Assembly: GCA_038501785.1 (NCBI GenBank)
Contig: JBAMJR010000040.1
Span: 7,685,001 to 7,749,000 of the forward strand
Length of the DNA stretch: 64,000 bases
Source: Myoxocephalus aenaeus
Lineage: Eukaryota > Chordata > Actinopteri > Perciformes > Cottidae
Reading direction: 5' to 3'
Shown here in pieces: positions 23,590 through 35,700 of this stretch. Position numbers and translations under genes: made by a program. Every line of letters begins with the position of its first letter. Within the stretch, counting starts at the first letter, position 1. The notes under the pieces are model-generated. The model was given only the letters and a program-made list of their open reading frames with translations. It did not search any database and was not told where the DNA came from.

Positions 23590-25533
23590 AGCCTCTGTTC
23601 TTCCTCCCAAGAGACCAACTGCTGCTGATTCGCTATTATGAAAGCACCAGCTGTGGTTTTGGTGACTGTGTGTGTGTGTGTGTAGCCCGAACACTGCAGG
23701 CTGTACAGCTGGGAAATGATGATGAGCTTTCTCTATATAATGAATGTTGGCCCACGTTCATATAGTCCAGCAAACTGATGACTGGTGCTACACAACATCA
23801 TCAAGCTTTTCACGTACAGTCGCACATGCACAGGTGTGGCGGCCGCACACGCATCCACCGCCGTGGTGTTTACATCTTGACGCGTCACACGTCCCCAGAC
23901 TCAACAGCTTCTTTGTGATGTGAACATGCAAAGATTTTACTTCCAAGATGTCGTCTCTTCGTACTTTCAAGGCCTTAAATAGACTTAGTTTTTTATTTCT
24001 GAGGGAGAGAGAGACTTTTTTGACATACTATACTTTTTTATTTATTTTCTCACTTTTCTTGACTATTTTCTCATACGTTACTATAACTTTGTATGTGGTA
24101 ACATTGCATTAAAAAGACACATACAAGTAAACAAGGCAGGAGACCATCACAGCATACTATATACTATGCCATTTTTATGGCATACCATACTATGAAATGT
24201 TCATTTGACCTCCTATGGTATTATATTGTTATGGCATAATATACTTTGACCATTTAATGGCACACCATACTATGACATTCGTATGGCATATACTATGACT
24301 TGTTTATTACTTTTTAAAGGCTTACTCTATATAAAAATAAAATCATAAATATATTTTTATATACATATTAACATATATAATCTCTTTATACAAAGACATT
24401 TTAATGGCATACTCTTGACTTGACTGAAAATCCTACGTAATACAATACTATGATAATGTACCTTATTGCATATTTACATTCTTGTTTATGCTTTCTACAC
24501 CATGACCTTGTTTGGTCATTTTACTTGTGGTCATCAGACACAAACAACAGTGTGTACACGTAACCTGATGATGTCACTGGGGGAGTGACTGAATCACTGG
24601 CTGCACATTTAACTGATGTTATTGGTTAGTGAGAGTGAGACTAATGTTCCTGTGGTGCTTCATTGCACATTTGCATTACACACTCTTCATCTGCCATGTT
24701 TGTTTATTGCGTGCAGCGTTACATTATGGGATGTTCATCGTGGAAGAAATAGCTCTTATCACAAATGCTGAAGTGTGTTTCAGGAACTGAAATTAGGTAA
24801 TTCCTCCTCTTCCAAATGAAAAGAAAACCATAAAATAAATTCTTGCTCAGTTCAATACACGCAGAGGTTTTGCCGCCAGCAGCTCATGGTGGCTAATGTT
24901 AGCAAACTTTTGATTGCTTTGTGACCGATATTATCCGTTTAATTACTTAAGATATCCTGTTATTGACACTTGACAGCAAAAGTTGATCAGGCTTGTATTA
25001 AATGTGATTTATTTCTCGCTTCTCTCTTTTTTTGTTATTTTGTCCATCGTTGACAGGTCGTGAAGGTCGTAGGAAGCAACATCTCCCACAAACTCCGCCT
25101 CTCCCGGGTCAAGCCGTCGGACGCGGGCACCTACGAGTGCCGCGTCATCGACTTCAGCGACGACGCGGGCGCCCGCCACCACCACGTGCGGGCCTCCCTG
25201 CAGGTGTTGCCGGATGGCGACGACGTGGGCGTCAACAGTAACCGCAACGACAACTTCGAGGCCCTGGACGACACCAAGGGAGAGGCGGCGTTCGTCGACG
25301 GGGACGAAGACGGCGTTGCCTCCGCGGCCGCCAAAGAGCACGGCCATCGCCAGAGCCACGGGCACCACCAGGAGCACGGCAAGCGGCCCTCGGCGCCGGC
25401 CCACCACGACCACGGCCACAGCCACGGCGGCAGCGGCCAGCAGCACAAGGCGGGCCGGGAGCTGAGGAAGAGGGACGCGGACAGCAGCCACGGCCACAAT
25501 GACTGCACCAACGAGCCGAGCTGCGCGCCGTAG
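22600..25533 (+). CDS. vstm2l: V-set and transmembrane domain-containing 2-like protein, last three coding exons (5' partial)
   Basis: VSTM2L is a small secreted V-set immunoglobulin protein of brain; the human protein is reported to antagonise the neuroprotective peptide humanin. Exons: 22600-22769, 23023-23067, 25057-25533, all with AG/GT borders; the later introns are phase 0 and the first is phase 1 (the exon opens with CC completing a codon). The first exon holds the start of the V domain (FTEVPHDMTAQRGQDVEMAC, then the core tryptophans in IQWWY). The 15-codon middle exon ends in DATKIS, and the last exon gives VVKVVGSNISHKLRLSRVKP and the second cysteine in YECRV. The C-terminal GRELRKR matches the human KELRKR tail. 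Between them lies an acidic, then histidine-rich linker (about 25230-25449) much longer than the human proline-rich linker. The signal-peptide exon was not found in the window. The WWY and KVVGSNISHKL motifs favour VSTM2L over VSTM2A and VSTM2B. Confidence 0.93.
23309..23324 (+). repeat. G16 homopolymer
   Basis: Sixteen consecutive G residues follow AGGA in the last vstm2l intron. Confidence 0.9.
23549..23587. repeat. (CA)n microsatellite in the last vstm2l intron
   Basis: This is an uninterrupted CA run of about 39 nt. A TG run follows at about 23668-23685. Confidence 0.95.
24020..24320. repeat. degenerate tandem repeat of a CATACTATGAC-type unit
   Basis: Variants of GGCATACTATACTATGAC and ATTTTTATGGCATACCATAC recur about six times with drifting spacing in the last vstm2l intron. 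The period is irregular, roughly 30-45 bp, so it is an old minisatellite-like array. Confidence 0.6.
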
Positions 25534-27319
25534 ACGCCGGCTCCTCGCGAGCAATAGGTCACGCACGGATTGCATATCACAGCATTGAATTTTTTATTTT
25601 TTTTTAAAAGCTATTCTTCCCACACTCCATAGAAATATATGTGCTTGTTGAGCGCACAGAGTGTAGACTGTGCTGGGGGTTGTAGCTTTTTCCTGCTGTG
25701 TGTGTGTGTGTGTCTGGGTTGGACTGCTCATCGTCAATGAAGCCTGACATTCATCACGGGGGAGGGGGGGCTCCACTGTTTCTGGCCTCAGTCAGCACCG
25801 ACAAAAAATAATAATTAATAAATAAAAGACTCGTCTTGACCCACGCTCCACTCTTGTACTTTCGATACTGTAAATGCCACCACTCTGCTTTCAGGCTCAT
25901 ACTTCTTCCACTGCCTTACGCTCTCATTCGATACACACTCAGAACAAAAAGTACCGTATGTTGGACTTTCCCCCGTCACTGTGGGCCCTGTCCTGTCCGA
26001 GAGAGTTCCTTTTTATTCTGAGGGTGCACTGAAGGAAATTAAACCAGTGCGTAATTATTTCCTGGAGATCTTGTCCAAGTCTGATTCCTCAGATTTTAAC
26101 GCCGAGCTTTCACTGCATCTTTCTGTGTGTGTGTTCTAATAATGGACGCGAATACGGTTCGCAAAAAAAACTAAAAATTCAGCAATTTATTCTGTGTTTA
26201 CTCCCTGGAGAGGGGGATGAGGGGGGAAGAAAACATGCTTTCTTCAGCAGAAACTCATCAAGGACAGATACTGTATGGCCTCAATTCATTTGTGTTGGAG
26301 TAAACACAATCCCAGCGTGGGAATCCCCCCCAACATTTGTACGAAATTCAAACAGGACGCATCACAAGGCTGTACTTTCACCACAGCGCCTTCTAGCTTA
26401 TGAATAAATCCCGTGTGGACCCCACCTGTTTTTTGGAAAGAATCAAAATCTAAAAGAATCTGACGCAGCGTGCCTCTGAATCCGCTCTGCGACAAGAAAT
26501 CCACGGAAGACATTGGTGCAATGTGATACCTTTCTGGAAGAGTATAGCGCTGCATTCCTGTCCCGGCTTTAGTTCCCTTATTATTCTGATGCCCAGTGTT
26601 CGATCATTTAAAAAAGAAAAAAGCCTCAATCCACTCTGTATATATGACTGTATAATATGGAATAAAGTGCATGTTCAGTAATTTTCTTAAAAACTTTTTC
26701 AATCAACCATACACAAAGACAGTGTGTTAGTTAAAAACATCTTTTTTTCTTCATTTCTTTGTTTGGTTCATTTAAAAAAATAAAATAAAAAAAAACTATT
26801 TCTACTTAGTGAGATCTGTGATTAGCTCAGCAGTTCTCTGTTGCTTTACTGCTCTCCAGAAGTGCTGGAGAGACGGATGAATGATGTTCTCTTCATTAGC
26901 TGCTCAGAAAGGGGATTCCCTCTTATGTATCCTAGTACTCAAGCGGTGTTTCCAAAACTACTGTGCTGCAAGAAGTGAGAGGAAGATGTTAGTTGTTAGT
27001 GAAACACTGAACTGGGTCGTTCACACTGCCTCAAAACAGCCTGTGTCTCAAGGCCATGCGGGGGAGGGGCGGCTTCTCCGCTGTATTATCCATCAGACGG
27101 ACTGCAGCGCTCCTGGTATCGCTGGACTGGGAGGATGCTTTACTGGACGGAGGAGTAACCAGTGGGATTGTTTTTTTTTCTTCTTCCAAAGAGTAACTTT
27201 GATTTGATGTTTTGTAAAGAAGAGATCACTGTAAAGAAAAAAAGAAAGATGTCTAATGTACATTTCTTCTAGAATGTTCGGTCTCACACTAAGTGTATGG
27301 CTTTATCAAATGAAATAAA
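25534..27319 (+). other. vstm2l: vstm2l 3' UTR, probable extent
   Basis: This AT-rich, non-coding stretch follows the TAG stop. Canonical AATAAA signals occur at 25821-25826, 26661-26666 and 27314-27319, so several polyadenylation sites are possible; which are used cannot be told from sequence. A short TG run lies near 25698. No coding exon is visible. Confidence 0.5.
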
Positions 27320-29730
27320 TTGTATATGAAACATCGGTGGACATGCATTTATTTAAAGACGTGAGAGGGAAGAAGAACAAGCTTGTATTTCATTTAGAAG
27401 ACCCTCCTGGCTAGTCACTGTATATTTATATCTAAAGGGTTACTGAGGGTGTTTGTACAGTGCTACGTCAGCTATGGTTTACCTTCTGCCCCATGTGTGT
27501 GTGCGTGTGTGTGTGTCCGTCCAGGAGAAGCGGTATTAGGCCGTTGCCTGTGTGTAATAGGTGCTGCCAAAGCCCCCCCTTCCTTTGCTGCTGATGACTA
27601 ATGGTGCTATTGTCAGCAGTGGCAGCAGGATAAATAGCAACAGCGCAGCATGAGATAAAGAGGCGCCGCGCTCGCTAGCATTAAGCCGGGACCGCTAAAT
27701 ACAAAACACGTGGCGCTCTTGTTCCACGCATAACATTCATTATGGCGGCCTTCTCCCGTCAGCGGGGTGATGCGATAACGGAGGGGGCTTCCTGTTCCCT
27801 TCATTCAAAGCTCCCTAGAAACCCTGTAGGGCTCCAAATGATAACCGGTACAATGATAGATGGGCCACTATCCCCGCCATGAGGCGGTCAATTCCCCCGT
27901 AGTTACACAACCTGGTGCACCCAGCCCCCTCTTCCAGCTGGCGCATCCTCTGCCGAAGGCATATGGGTGGTAGGATAGCTCGAGGGTTAGTGAGGGCATC
28001 CCCTAATGGGGCAGAGTTCCTCCATCTTTTATTTTTTTTAGCTACAGCACCATAGTATTCCTAAAGGATGAGTCTTGTATTACACTATTCTTACAAGCTA
28101 ATTCCATGAAAAGATCACAACCAACAATGCATTAGTACATGTCTCAAAGCGTCCTCGCTTCCCCACCCTTAACCCCTTGCCCACTAGTTCCTACTGAATG
28201 TGTAACTCTTTAAAAACAGGTTATTCGGCTTTGGTTTGAATGGGTTTTTGACAATAACGTAGCTCTATGGCACAGATGAATAAGTTATATCGGAGGATAC
28301 ACAGACAATACTGGAGTCAATTCATTGGGGTTTGTTGACTAAATGAAAAGTATAGAACGTTACCAGCCTTATCCTTAAAGACCTCACCCAGATGAACTGC
28401 ACTAGGTACCGAGGCCTGCAGCATCCATCCATAAATGCTAAATAGGAAACTGAAAACACACTGTGAAAGGATTAAAGTTGCAAGACGAAAACACAGACGA
28501 CTCCAAATCCGGACAACGTCGTAGAAGCGGCCTGTCAATCACCTTGTAGCCCCGCCCTAAAGCATACCCTGCTTTATGTTCCATTTGACTCTAAATGGAC
28601 CGTCATCTATTAAATGAACATCATGCTGTATTGAAGAAGACTTGAAACTAGAGATTGAGACCACAAACTCATGTTTACAATGTTTCAAATAAATCGAGAG
28701 AAGTAGTCATTTTCTCATAGACTTCGATATTATCTGAATTATTTTTTAAACCAGAGGAGTCGCCCCCTGAAGGCCATTAGAGAGAAGGCAGGTTATAACA
28801 CTTCTTCATTGGTTGGCTAGAAGAGAAAGCGACAGCCTGCAAAGGAGTTTTTTTTCTTCTTCATTTGTAGTCTTCAACCAAACCGATGCTGACTGGAGTG
28901 TCATTGCTTGAAGGCATCAGACTTCACAGAGCTCCCTCTGGAGCCACAAAAGGCTTTATACACCTTTCTTCACATATTCAGTCGTACTCTCCAAGACCTG
29001 TCAGCAGTCTTTGAAGTGTAAAAGCGGCGAAGTTCCCAGTTCAGGGCGTTAAAGCACAAAGATCATCTATCTGGCCAGACGTTTGAGCTTTCCCGTACTT
29101 GGTGGGAAGGTTTTACGTTTGAATTGACACCAATAACATCTGAGGCTCGATACCCGGTCTTTTCTTCAAGTGCTTAACGTTTGACTGCAAAATGACATAA
29201 AGTGTTTTGAACAGCTGGAGCATATGATGATTATTTTAATTGAGAATGTTTCAGGGTCACAAAAAAAGCGTTCTATCTAGGTCACCAACAAGCTGTATAA
29301 AAGTCCCAGAACTACTCTGAAACATCAGTTTGAATAATTCAGACCATCCAGGCAGTTCCAAGTAGGAATAAAGTACTTCTTGAGTACACATAGAAATACA
29401 ACATTTGCATACAGTATGTGTCTATGTATTCACATGGAATGAAAAACATCTGCGCTGTGCCTGCATTTCTCCTGATGTAGAAGAGCTGTCTGAAGAGTTC
29501 CCGGTTTCTACACCTGCAGCAGGAGAGGCAACAGCAGCAGATATTACGCTTCATTGATATTTTCCTTTTGCGCCTCGCCGCTTATCAGAGCCGTGTAGAG
29601 CGGGAAGGTTATCGCAGCCCTATCTGATGGCCGTCTTTCAGCACAACTGTCAGATTTACTCTTTCAGGGAACTGACTTGTTTGAGTCGGTGGTTCAATAG
29701 GCCGTCCGTGTGAGGCACGAGTCGATCGCA
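27320..29730. other. convergent intergenic interval, vstm2l to tti1
   Basis: It holds the downstream ends of both genes and the repeat at 28535-28862. The tti1 3' UTR must lie at its right part. I found no obvious canonical minus-strand polyadenylation signal near the stop. Confidence 0.5.
28535..28862. repeat. high-copy teleost interspersed repeat
   Basis: Phrases such as TGTAGCCCCGCCCTAAAGCA, TTGAAGAAGACTTGAAACTA and AGGAGTCGCCCCCTGAAGG match from memory a repeat found across many fish genomes. It lies in the interval where vstm2l and tti1 converge. No reading frame is present. Confidence 0.6.
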
Positions 29731-32700
29731 TCAATCGACCGGCTCGTTAGCCGTCGCCGTCTCGGCGGCCGAGCCAAACTCCTCCCTCAGCAGTTTCAGC
29801 ACGTTGTCGGAGTACTCGTCCCTCGGTCGACCCATCCCGCTCAGATGCACCGGGTGGAGGTCCGGGTGGGGCGGGACGTAGGGGGATGGGCAGTGCAGCT
29901 CGTTCAGAGTGAACCAGAAGGCATCCGGATCCACCTGGATCAAGTGTTGGAAAACGCTGTGGGGATGATCGGAAGATGCCAGGGAAAAGGATTATCTCTG
30001 GGCTAATATATATACAAACACAGTATACAAATATAAATGTTGTGTATGTCGTGCGTGCGTTGCTTCCCACAGGGCTTATACTGTATACACAGTGGGTCTA
30101 ATATAAAACTAATGACAGAATGACATTCCCAATAAATTACCTGCATATTCATGACATTTGTAAGAACAGCCACTGCTTCGTTTCAGGTTTACTACGAGCA
30201 GCAAGTAAATCAATCAGTGTACGGTCTTAAATTGTATTCCACCCAGGAACATGAATTATATACTGCAGCCAGCTGAACGACTTGTTTTTCATACTGGAGG
30301 TATGAAACGTTTCTTTGTGTCCTTCAAAAGCCTCCCATACTTGATGGATGCGTTTTAAATGTATTGCATGGCTCAGACACGTAAATATGCAAAAGCTATA
30401 TTCGGCAACATGGACGGCGTCTCATCCAGGCTCACTCTCATATCAAAGAAACTCATCTGTATCTTAAAGCTGAAAGCATAAGCTGAATAATCAATCATCA
30501 GAAAATGTACTGACGACAATATTGATAAAATATTCATAATTTTTCAAGCACAAGTCCCACTCTTTCCCTGTTCCAACAGACAAAACTAGTAATTTGAAGA
30601 AATCACCTTGCACAATTTCTTTACATTTTACAGACCAAACGATAAAAAAAAGCGGAATAATGGAGAAAACTATTGGCATATTAATAGATAATTAAATTAA
30701 CAATTGGTTGCAGCAGCACCCTCAAAGACTTGACGTAGTAATGGTGGGCGTTTTAGACATGAGGTATGATTGAGGCGATTCTGGAGGGTTGACTTTTGGA
30801 TCATGGGTACGGACAGGATTTTTGTTGTGCACGAGGACACACGTGCACACGCAATACATATCTGTGCCGCAAATGTTTCCCCTAATAACCTGCTGATCAA
30901 CAGTTGGTGGCAGTAATGCGGAAAACAAACAATGCAAGATTGAAATATATATGTATTTTTAAAACAAGCCAGCTTTATTTCCTCCATTTTATGAGGAAGG
31001 AAGTGGATTCAATCATGAGGCCTCAAAGATCCACACAGTATGTTTTAGTTAGAAATAGTGCACATGACTTTAGTGTTGTTTCTCCACATGGCACCTTTAA
31101 GATGTTGGAGCACTTAAGCTCTGCAAATTTTACCGACCGTATACACTGATATCATTTAATCTATAATAGTACGACACACCACATGTGATTGTTCTATATG
31201 TAAAAATATAGCGAAGTAAAAACTGTAATGAGAGGGAAGGACTTGGAGAAGGGCTCACCTTCTGCCGGCCTCCTGCAGTCTGATTGGTTGTCGACAGCTC
31301 AGGTAGGGCAGGCAGGCCTCGCAAACGGCATCCAGGTCGGCCTCACCTGAGAAACCCAAACACGGCAGCGTTACTGCATTTCATCCCCGGCATCTTCTTT
31401 GAGAGAGAACCCAATTGTAAAATACATAGAGTTGTCAGAAGAAAAACATAATCGCATCGGGACACAATCGGCCACTATCAATGTCAACTTCATAGACCTC
31501 TTTCCTGGAATCCACCCGAGCAAAAACCTGAGATGTAATCACAGCTCCCAGCGCAGGGCGTCGCTTGGTGAGATGGCAGATAGCGAAGGGAGGAGGAAGA
31601 GGGAGAAAAGAGGAAGGGAAGAAGATAAAAGAGAGAAGGGAGGAGAGAAGATAAAAGAAATAGATCTTGCCTGGACTTTACCTTTTCTAACTCCTAATGA
31701 GCTGAGAGAAACTGCTGAGATGGCCGAGGAAAAGAAATTTCACAGCAAGCCGTTTCCACATCTCTGGATTTCACACATCCACTCCCCCTTTTTGAGGAGT
31801 GGATGTGTGTGAAAATAGCTACCTTTTTCTCCCCCCTTCTTTATCTCTACCTTTCATAGCCTTGCCAGCTCCTGCTCCCTCCATCCACATGACTTCTCTC
31901 CACTCTTTCATCTCCTCTCTCTCGCTCTCTTCCCAGCAGACATTTAGTGATTCCCTAAGCCGCGAACTGGGATGCCTTTCAAGCCTCATTTCAAAACAGC
32001 TCTCTCCCTCCCTCCCTCTCCCTGCTTCCCCCCGTTTGCCGATTCAACCCACACTCGGCTTGAGCCGGGCCTGCTCGCTGCGCGTCGAGAATAAAAGCAG
32101 CGGTGCACATTTCAGAGTTAAATGCGATTATTCAGCGGCCGCTTTCATCCCCCTCTTTTCTTCCTCTTGTTTTTCCCGGTGCTGCACTCGTGGCCTGTCG
32201 TCTTTTGTGGAATCAAGGTGCTCGGAGGGGAAGCAGAGGAGTGAGAAAGACTCCAAAGGAGGAAGTGGGGGCCAGGTGCTGTTGAAGATTTTCCACGGTA
32301 AATGAATCGCGGGGTGGAATTGGAGCTGAAGCTGCAACTGCCGGGGCTGGAAAGCATTATTTGCTTCAGTCAATCTGTGTTTCTGTCTTTCTCTCCCTGT
32401 GACTGAGGCTCGGTAATTGGCTTGCTGCAGGCGTCCCAGAGGTAAGCTGGAGCCAGAATCGGTATTCACACGAGAAAAGGCTGCAGCCTCCTGCTCTTTC
32501 ATTCCCTCCCTCTCCGACTCCAAATCTCTCTCTTTCTTTTTTTTTTTTTTTTACTTTATTACATTCCAGGCATATGCAGGTTGTACACGAAACATTTGAA
32601 GCGAGGTAATAATACGGTGGTCATGCGATGGATAGAGGTTGCTTTCCCCCGCTGTACTGGGCGACCTCTTCATGCACGGTTACACCACATCTATCTGCCA

Positions 32701-35700
32701 AAATCACCGCACGCCGTCTCCATGGTGGAAGAAAAAAAAATCCTCGATGACCCTTGAAGACTTTCTATTTTGACACTAATTAAATCCCGGTGTCATGTTA
32801 GAAGCTGGCGAGGAAAGGCTGTCCATAGACGGACAGAGAGGGCACTTATTGGAAATTGTTACGCTGTAAACTGTCTCCCACTCAGCAGCGAGGGAGCGGC
32901 CTGTCCACACAGAACAGGCTGGATCAGTCCTCTCCTTTTCAATGATTCACTGGGGACACGGGTCACGTCTCCACTCATCTGGGGCCGACCGCAATACAAC
33001 AGTTACTACGTATGCCCGGTCGCCTGCAGCTGTGTGCTTTTACAGAATGTTTCCAGATTTTAAAACGCATTACCTCCATGGATCCTGAAGAAAGCAACGG
33101 GTGCAGATTTCTTTTACAACCCGTGTCATCGTCAGACTGCTCACGTCCTGCGCAACGGCCATAAACGTTATGAGCGTCGGAGGAAGTACGATGAAGGACA
33201 GAGGACGGGCATCCTGATATTCTTGTTGGAGCACCAAAGGCTTGTTAAGAAAAATATAAAGATGGACCAAAAATATTCAGATTCCCAATTTTTTTTTTTT
33301 ACAAAACAGTTCATGTGAACATAAAGAAAATCTGGCAAATGTTCACAAAGTTATCTGTGGTGGATTCAATAACTAATACAACATTTCCGTTTGTCTCTCA
33401 GAAATATAGAAAAGAATAATTCCGTCTTGATTGTTTTCCCCCTGATTTTGTTTGCAATGCTGCGTTAGCATCAAAGCGAGAACCCGGTGTGGCGTACCAA
33501 ACATAACTGTGGACTGAATGTCTCATTGCACTGGTAATGGCTGCTGCTGTGGTTTATTTATTATTTTCTCTCATGTGGGAACCTGGGAGGAGCTGAGAGC
33601 TGCTGCCTTCACCGAGCCGACAGACTGAAGGGATGCTGAATAATGTGACTGCATGTACATTTGTTTTTAATGATGAAAAGGTAAGAGTTGGTAAGTGGTC
33701 AAACTTCTTGGTGTTATCGTTACGTAAGAACGACCGAGAGCTGAATTCATATTCTTAGCAAAGTCCAGCACGTGGCCGCCAGGAGGTTTGTCCCTCGTCA
33801 ACAATTGGGTGTGTACGTTTTCGTGGACAGGAAATCAAGGCGCCACCGGAGGAGGCGCCTTGATTTCAGGAGGAGCTGGAAAACGTTGCTGGCGGAGAGG
33901 GAATTCTGAACTGCTTATTAGCCTGCTGCCGCTCGGGAACCTGTCGTGGATTATTTTTGGGCCCACTTGAGGGCAGTGGAACAAGCTGAAAACAACAACA
34001 TCATCATGCTGGGCAAGCGGCATGCAGTGGGTATTTCTTTTACTCACGGTCAAAAACAAGGTTGTTGAGAGCTTAATTTATGAGTCGGGAAAAGAAAAAA
34101 CAATGGATGGAAGGATACAGCGTTTTGATCCTTTTTTAAGTATAAAATATAAATCAGTGCAGCAGCTTTATGCACCTTTCTTTGTTGAATATTTGGGGTG
34201 TGCGTGTGAATACTTAGAAAAGCGATTCGACCTAAACTAAGATGCTTTATTCGTTTCATATTCCTACCGGCATCCCCGAGGGATCGGACTTCATCCGAAG
34301 CCGACTAGCGCATGACGCATGTTTCTCTACTGTTGGAGCTCTGCAGCCTTTTCCGCCTTTTTCTTTGCACCCGAGGCACCGTCATAAGGGCGCTCTGTGG
34401 CGAGCGCTCGGAGAGCAATAGCGTCCACTGCCGCCTACTCTTCCTGCTCGGGTGAGCATTCGACCCCGAGATCGTCCCCAACACCAACCACCACCTCTTC
34501 TGGTCGTTCACCGTGTGCCCAAACCACAGACCCCCAACACTACGACACATCACAGTCCGACATCACCAGCACTTTTTCCACAACGATATGCAGCATGCAT
34601 CTCAGTGTGGGTTTGTTAAGTATTTTTGGGGTCTTATGCTAAATGCACGTGTCTGAATATATTTTATTTTCTGCCTGTATTTATATATACACGGGTCTGT
34701 TGTTGTCTTTATTGTTTTTTTTAACTGGACATTTTTTATTAAATAGCCACGTCTGCATATTCAAATTTTCACTGACCTTTTGTATTGCTACACATATTTC
34801 CTCCTGCGGGAAGAGACTTACTGCAGTTTACAGTCGGCAGGGTCTCGTTCGGGATAAGCTTCACGGAACAAATAGTAGACGGATCCTACAGCTGCTGTTT
34901 GCACTGGTAATTGTCTTTTTTTTAAATCAAATCACTGTCAAAATATATATATTTTCCTCCTGCTCCCATTCGTGTCCTCATGCACCGCAGTGCGGTCAAT
35001 GCTAGCTCCACTGTCGGCCTTGGGAGTCACGGAGGTGGCTTCCCTTTTTTCCATTGGTCAGCAGGAAAGGTGCAACATGTGTGAGGACCACGGCATCGCC
35101 AGGCTTCACACGCCACTGTGTGCAGGTTGACCAGACTGGAGATACCACTACTCCACATCAACTCCCTTAGCGGTGGAGGACATAAACTTCACGCCCGTGC
35201 GCTCGGCTCAAAATAAATCTGAAATTCATTATTTATTTGATCAGAATTACAGCCATTTCTTTGCTTCAAAAACTAAAAATAATGATCGCTGGCGTGATTC
35301 AGCTGTATTAAACGTCTGTGTTCGCTGCTGCACCACTTCATGCATGCTCACTGTCCTTGGGAAGCTCAAGTGATTATGATCACCACTTCATGAATGGGAA
35401 CAGCATTTTTTTTCCCCTGTAATGTTTTCATCACTGATTGCAACTACCCCGTCCTAGTTTAGAAAAAAGAAAAAAAACTCAAAAGCCCACGTATCCACTC
35501 AAACCTGCAGATGTGAGCAAACGCACCGAGACAGAGATGAAAAGAAGTCCCGCGGCGCATTAGGATGCTTTTGGTTTCACTACGAGTACTGCGTTTCCTC
35601 TCGAGTATTCAGCAATGTCGGGGAAAAATTGGAGCAACCTGAACCCAGTGCCGGGGACGTTGCTCTAATGAGGATTGATGAAAAATTAGACAAGCAGCTC

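Noticed and set aside
24020..24320. CRISPR-like array
   Set aside because: The units drift and spacing is irregular with no distinct spacers; the window is a vertebrate genome.
25009..25580. Minus-strand open frames of 188 and 149 codons
   Set aside because: They are antisense shadows of the GC-rich last vstm2l exon, low in complexity (Val/Ala or Ser/Trp) and without homology.
31799..32305. 168-codon plus-strand frame rich in Ser/Leu/Pro
   Set aside because: It lies in a CT-rich stretch of a tti1 intron; the composition explains its openness and there is no motif.
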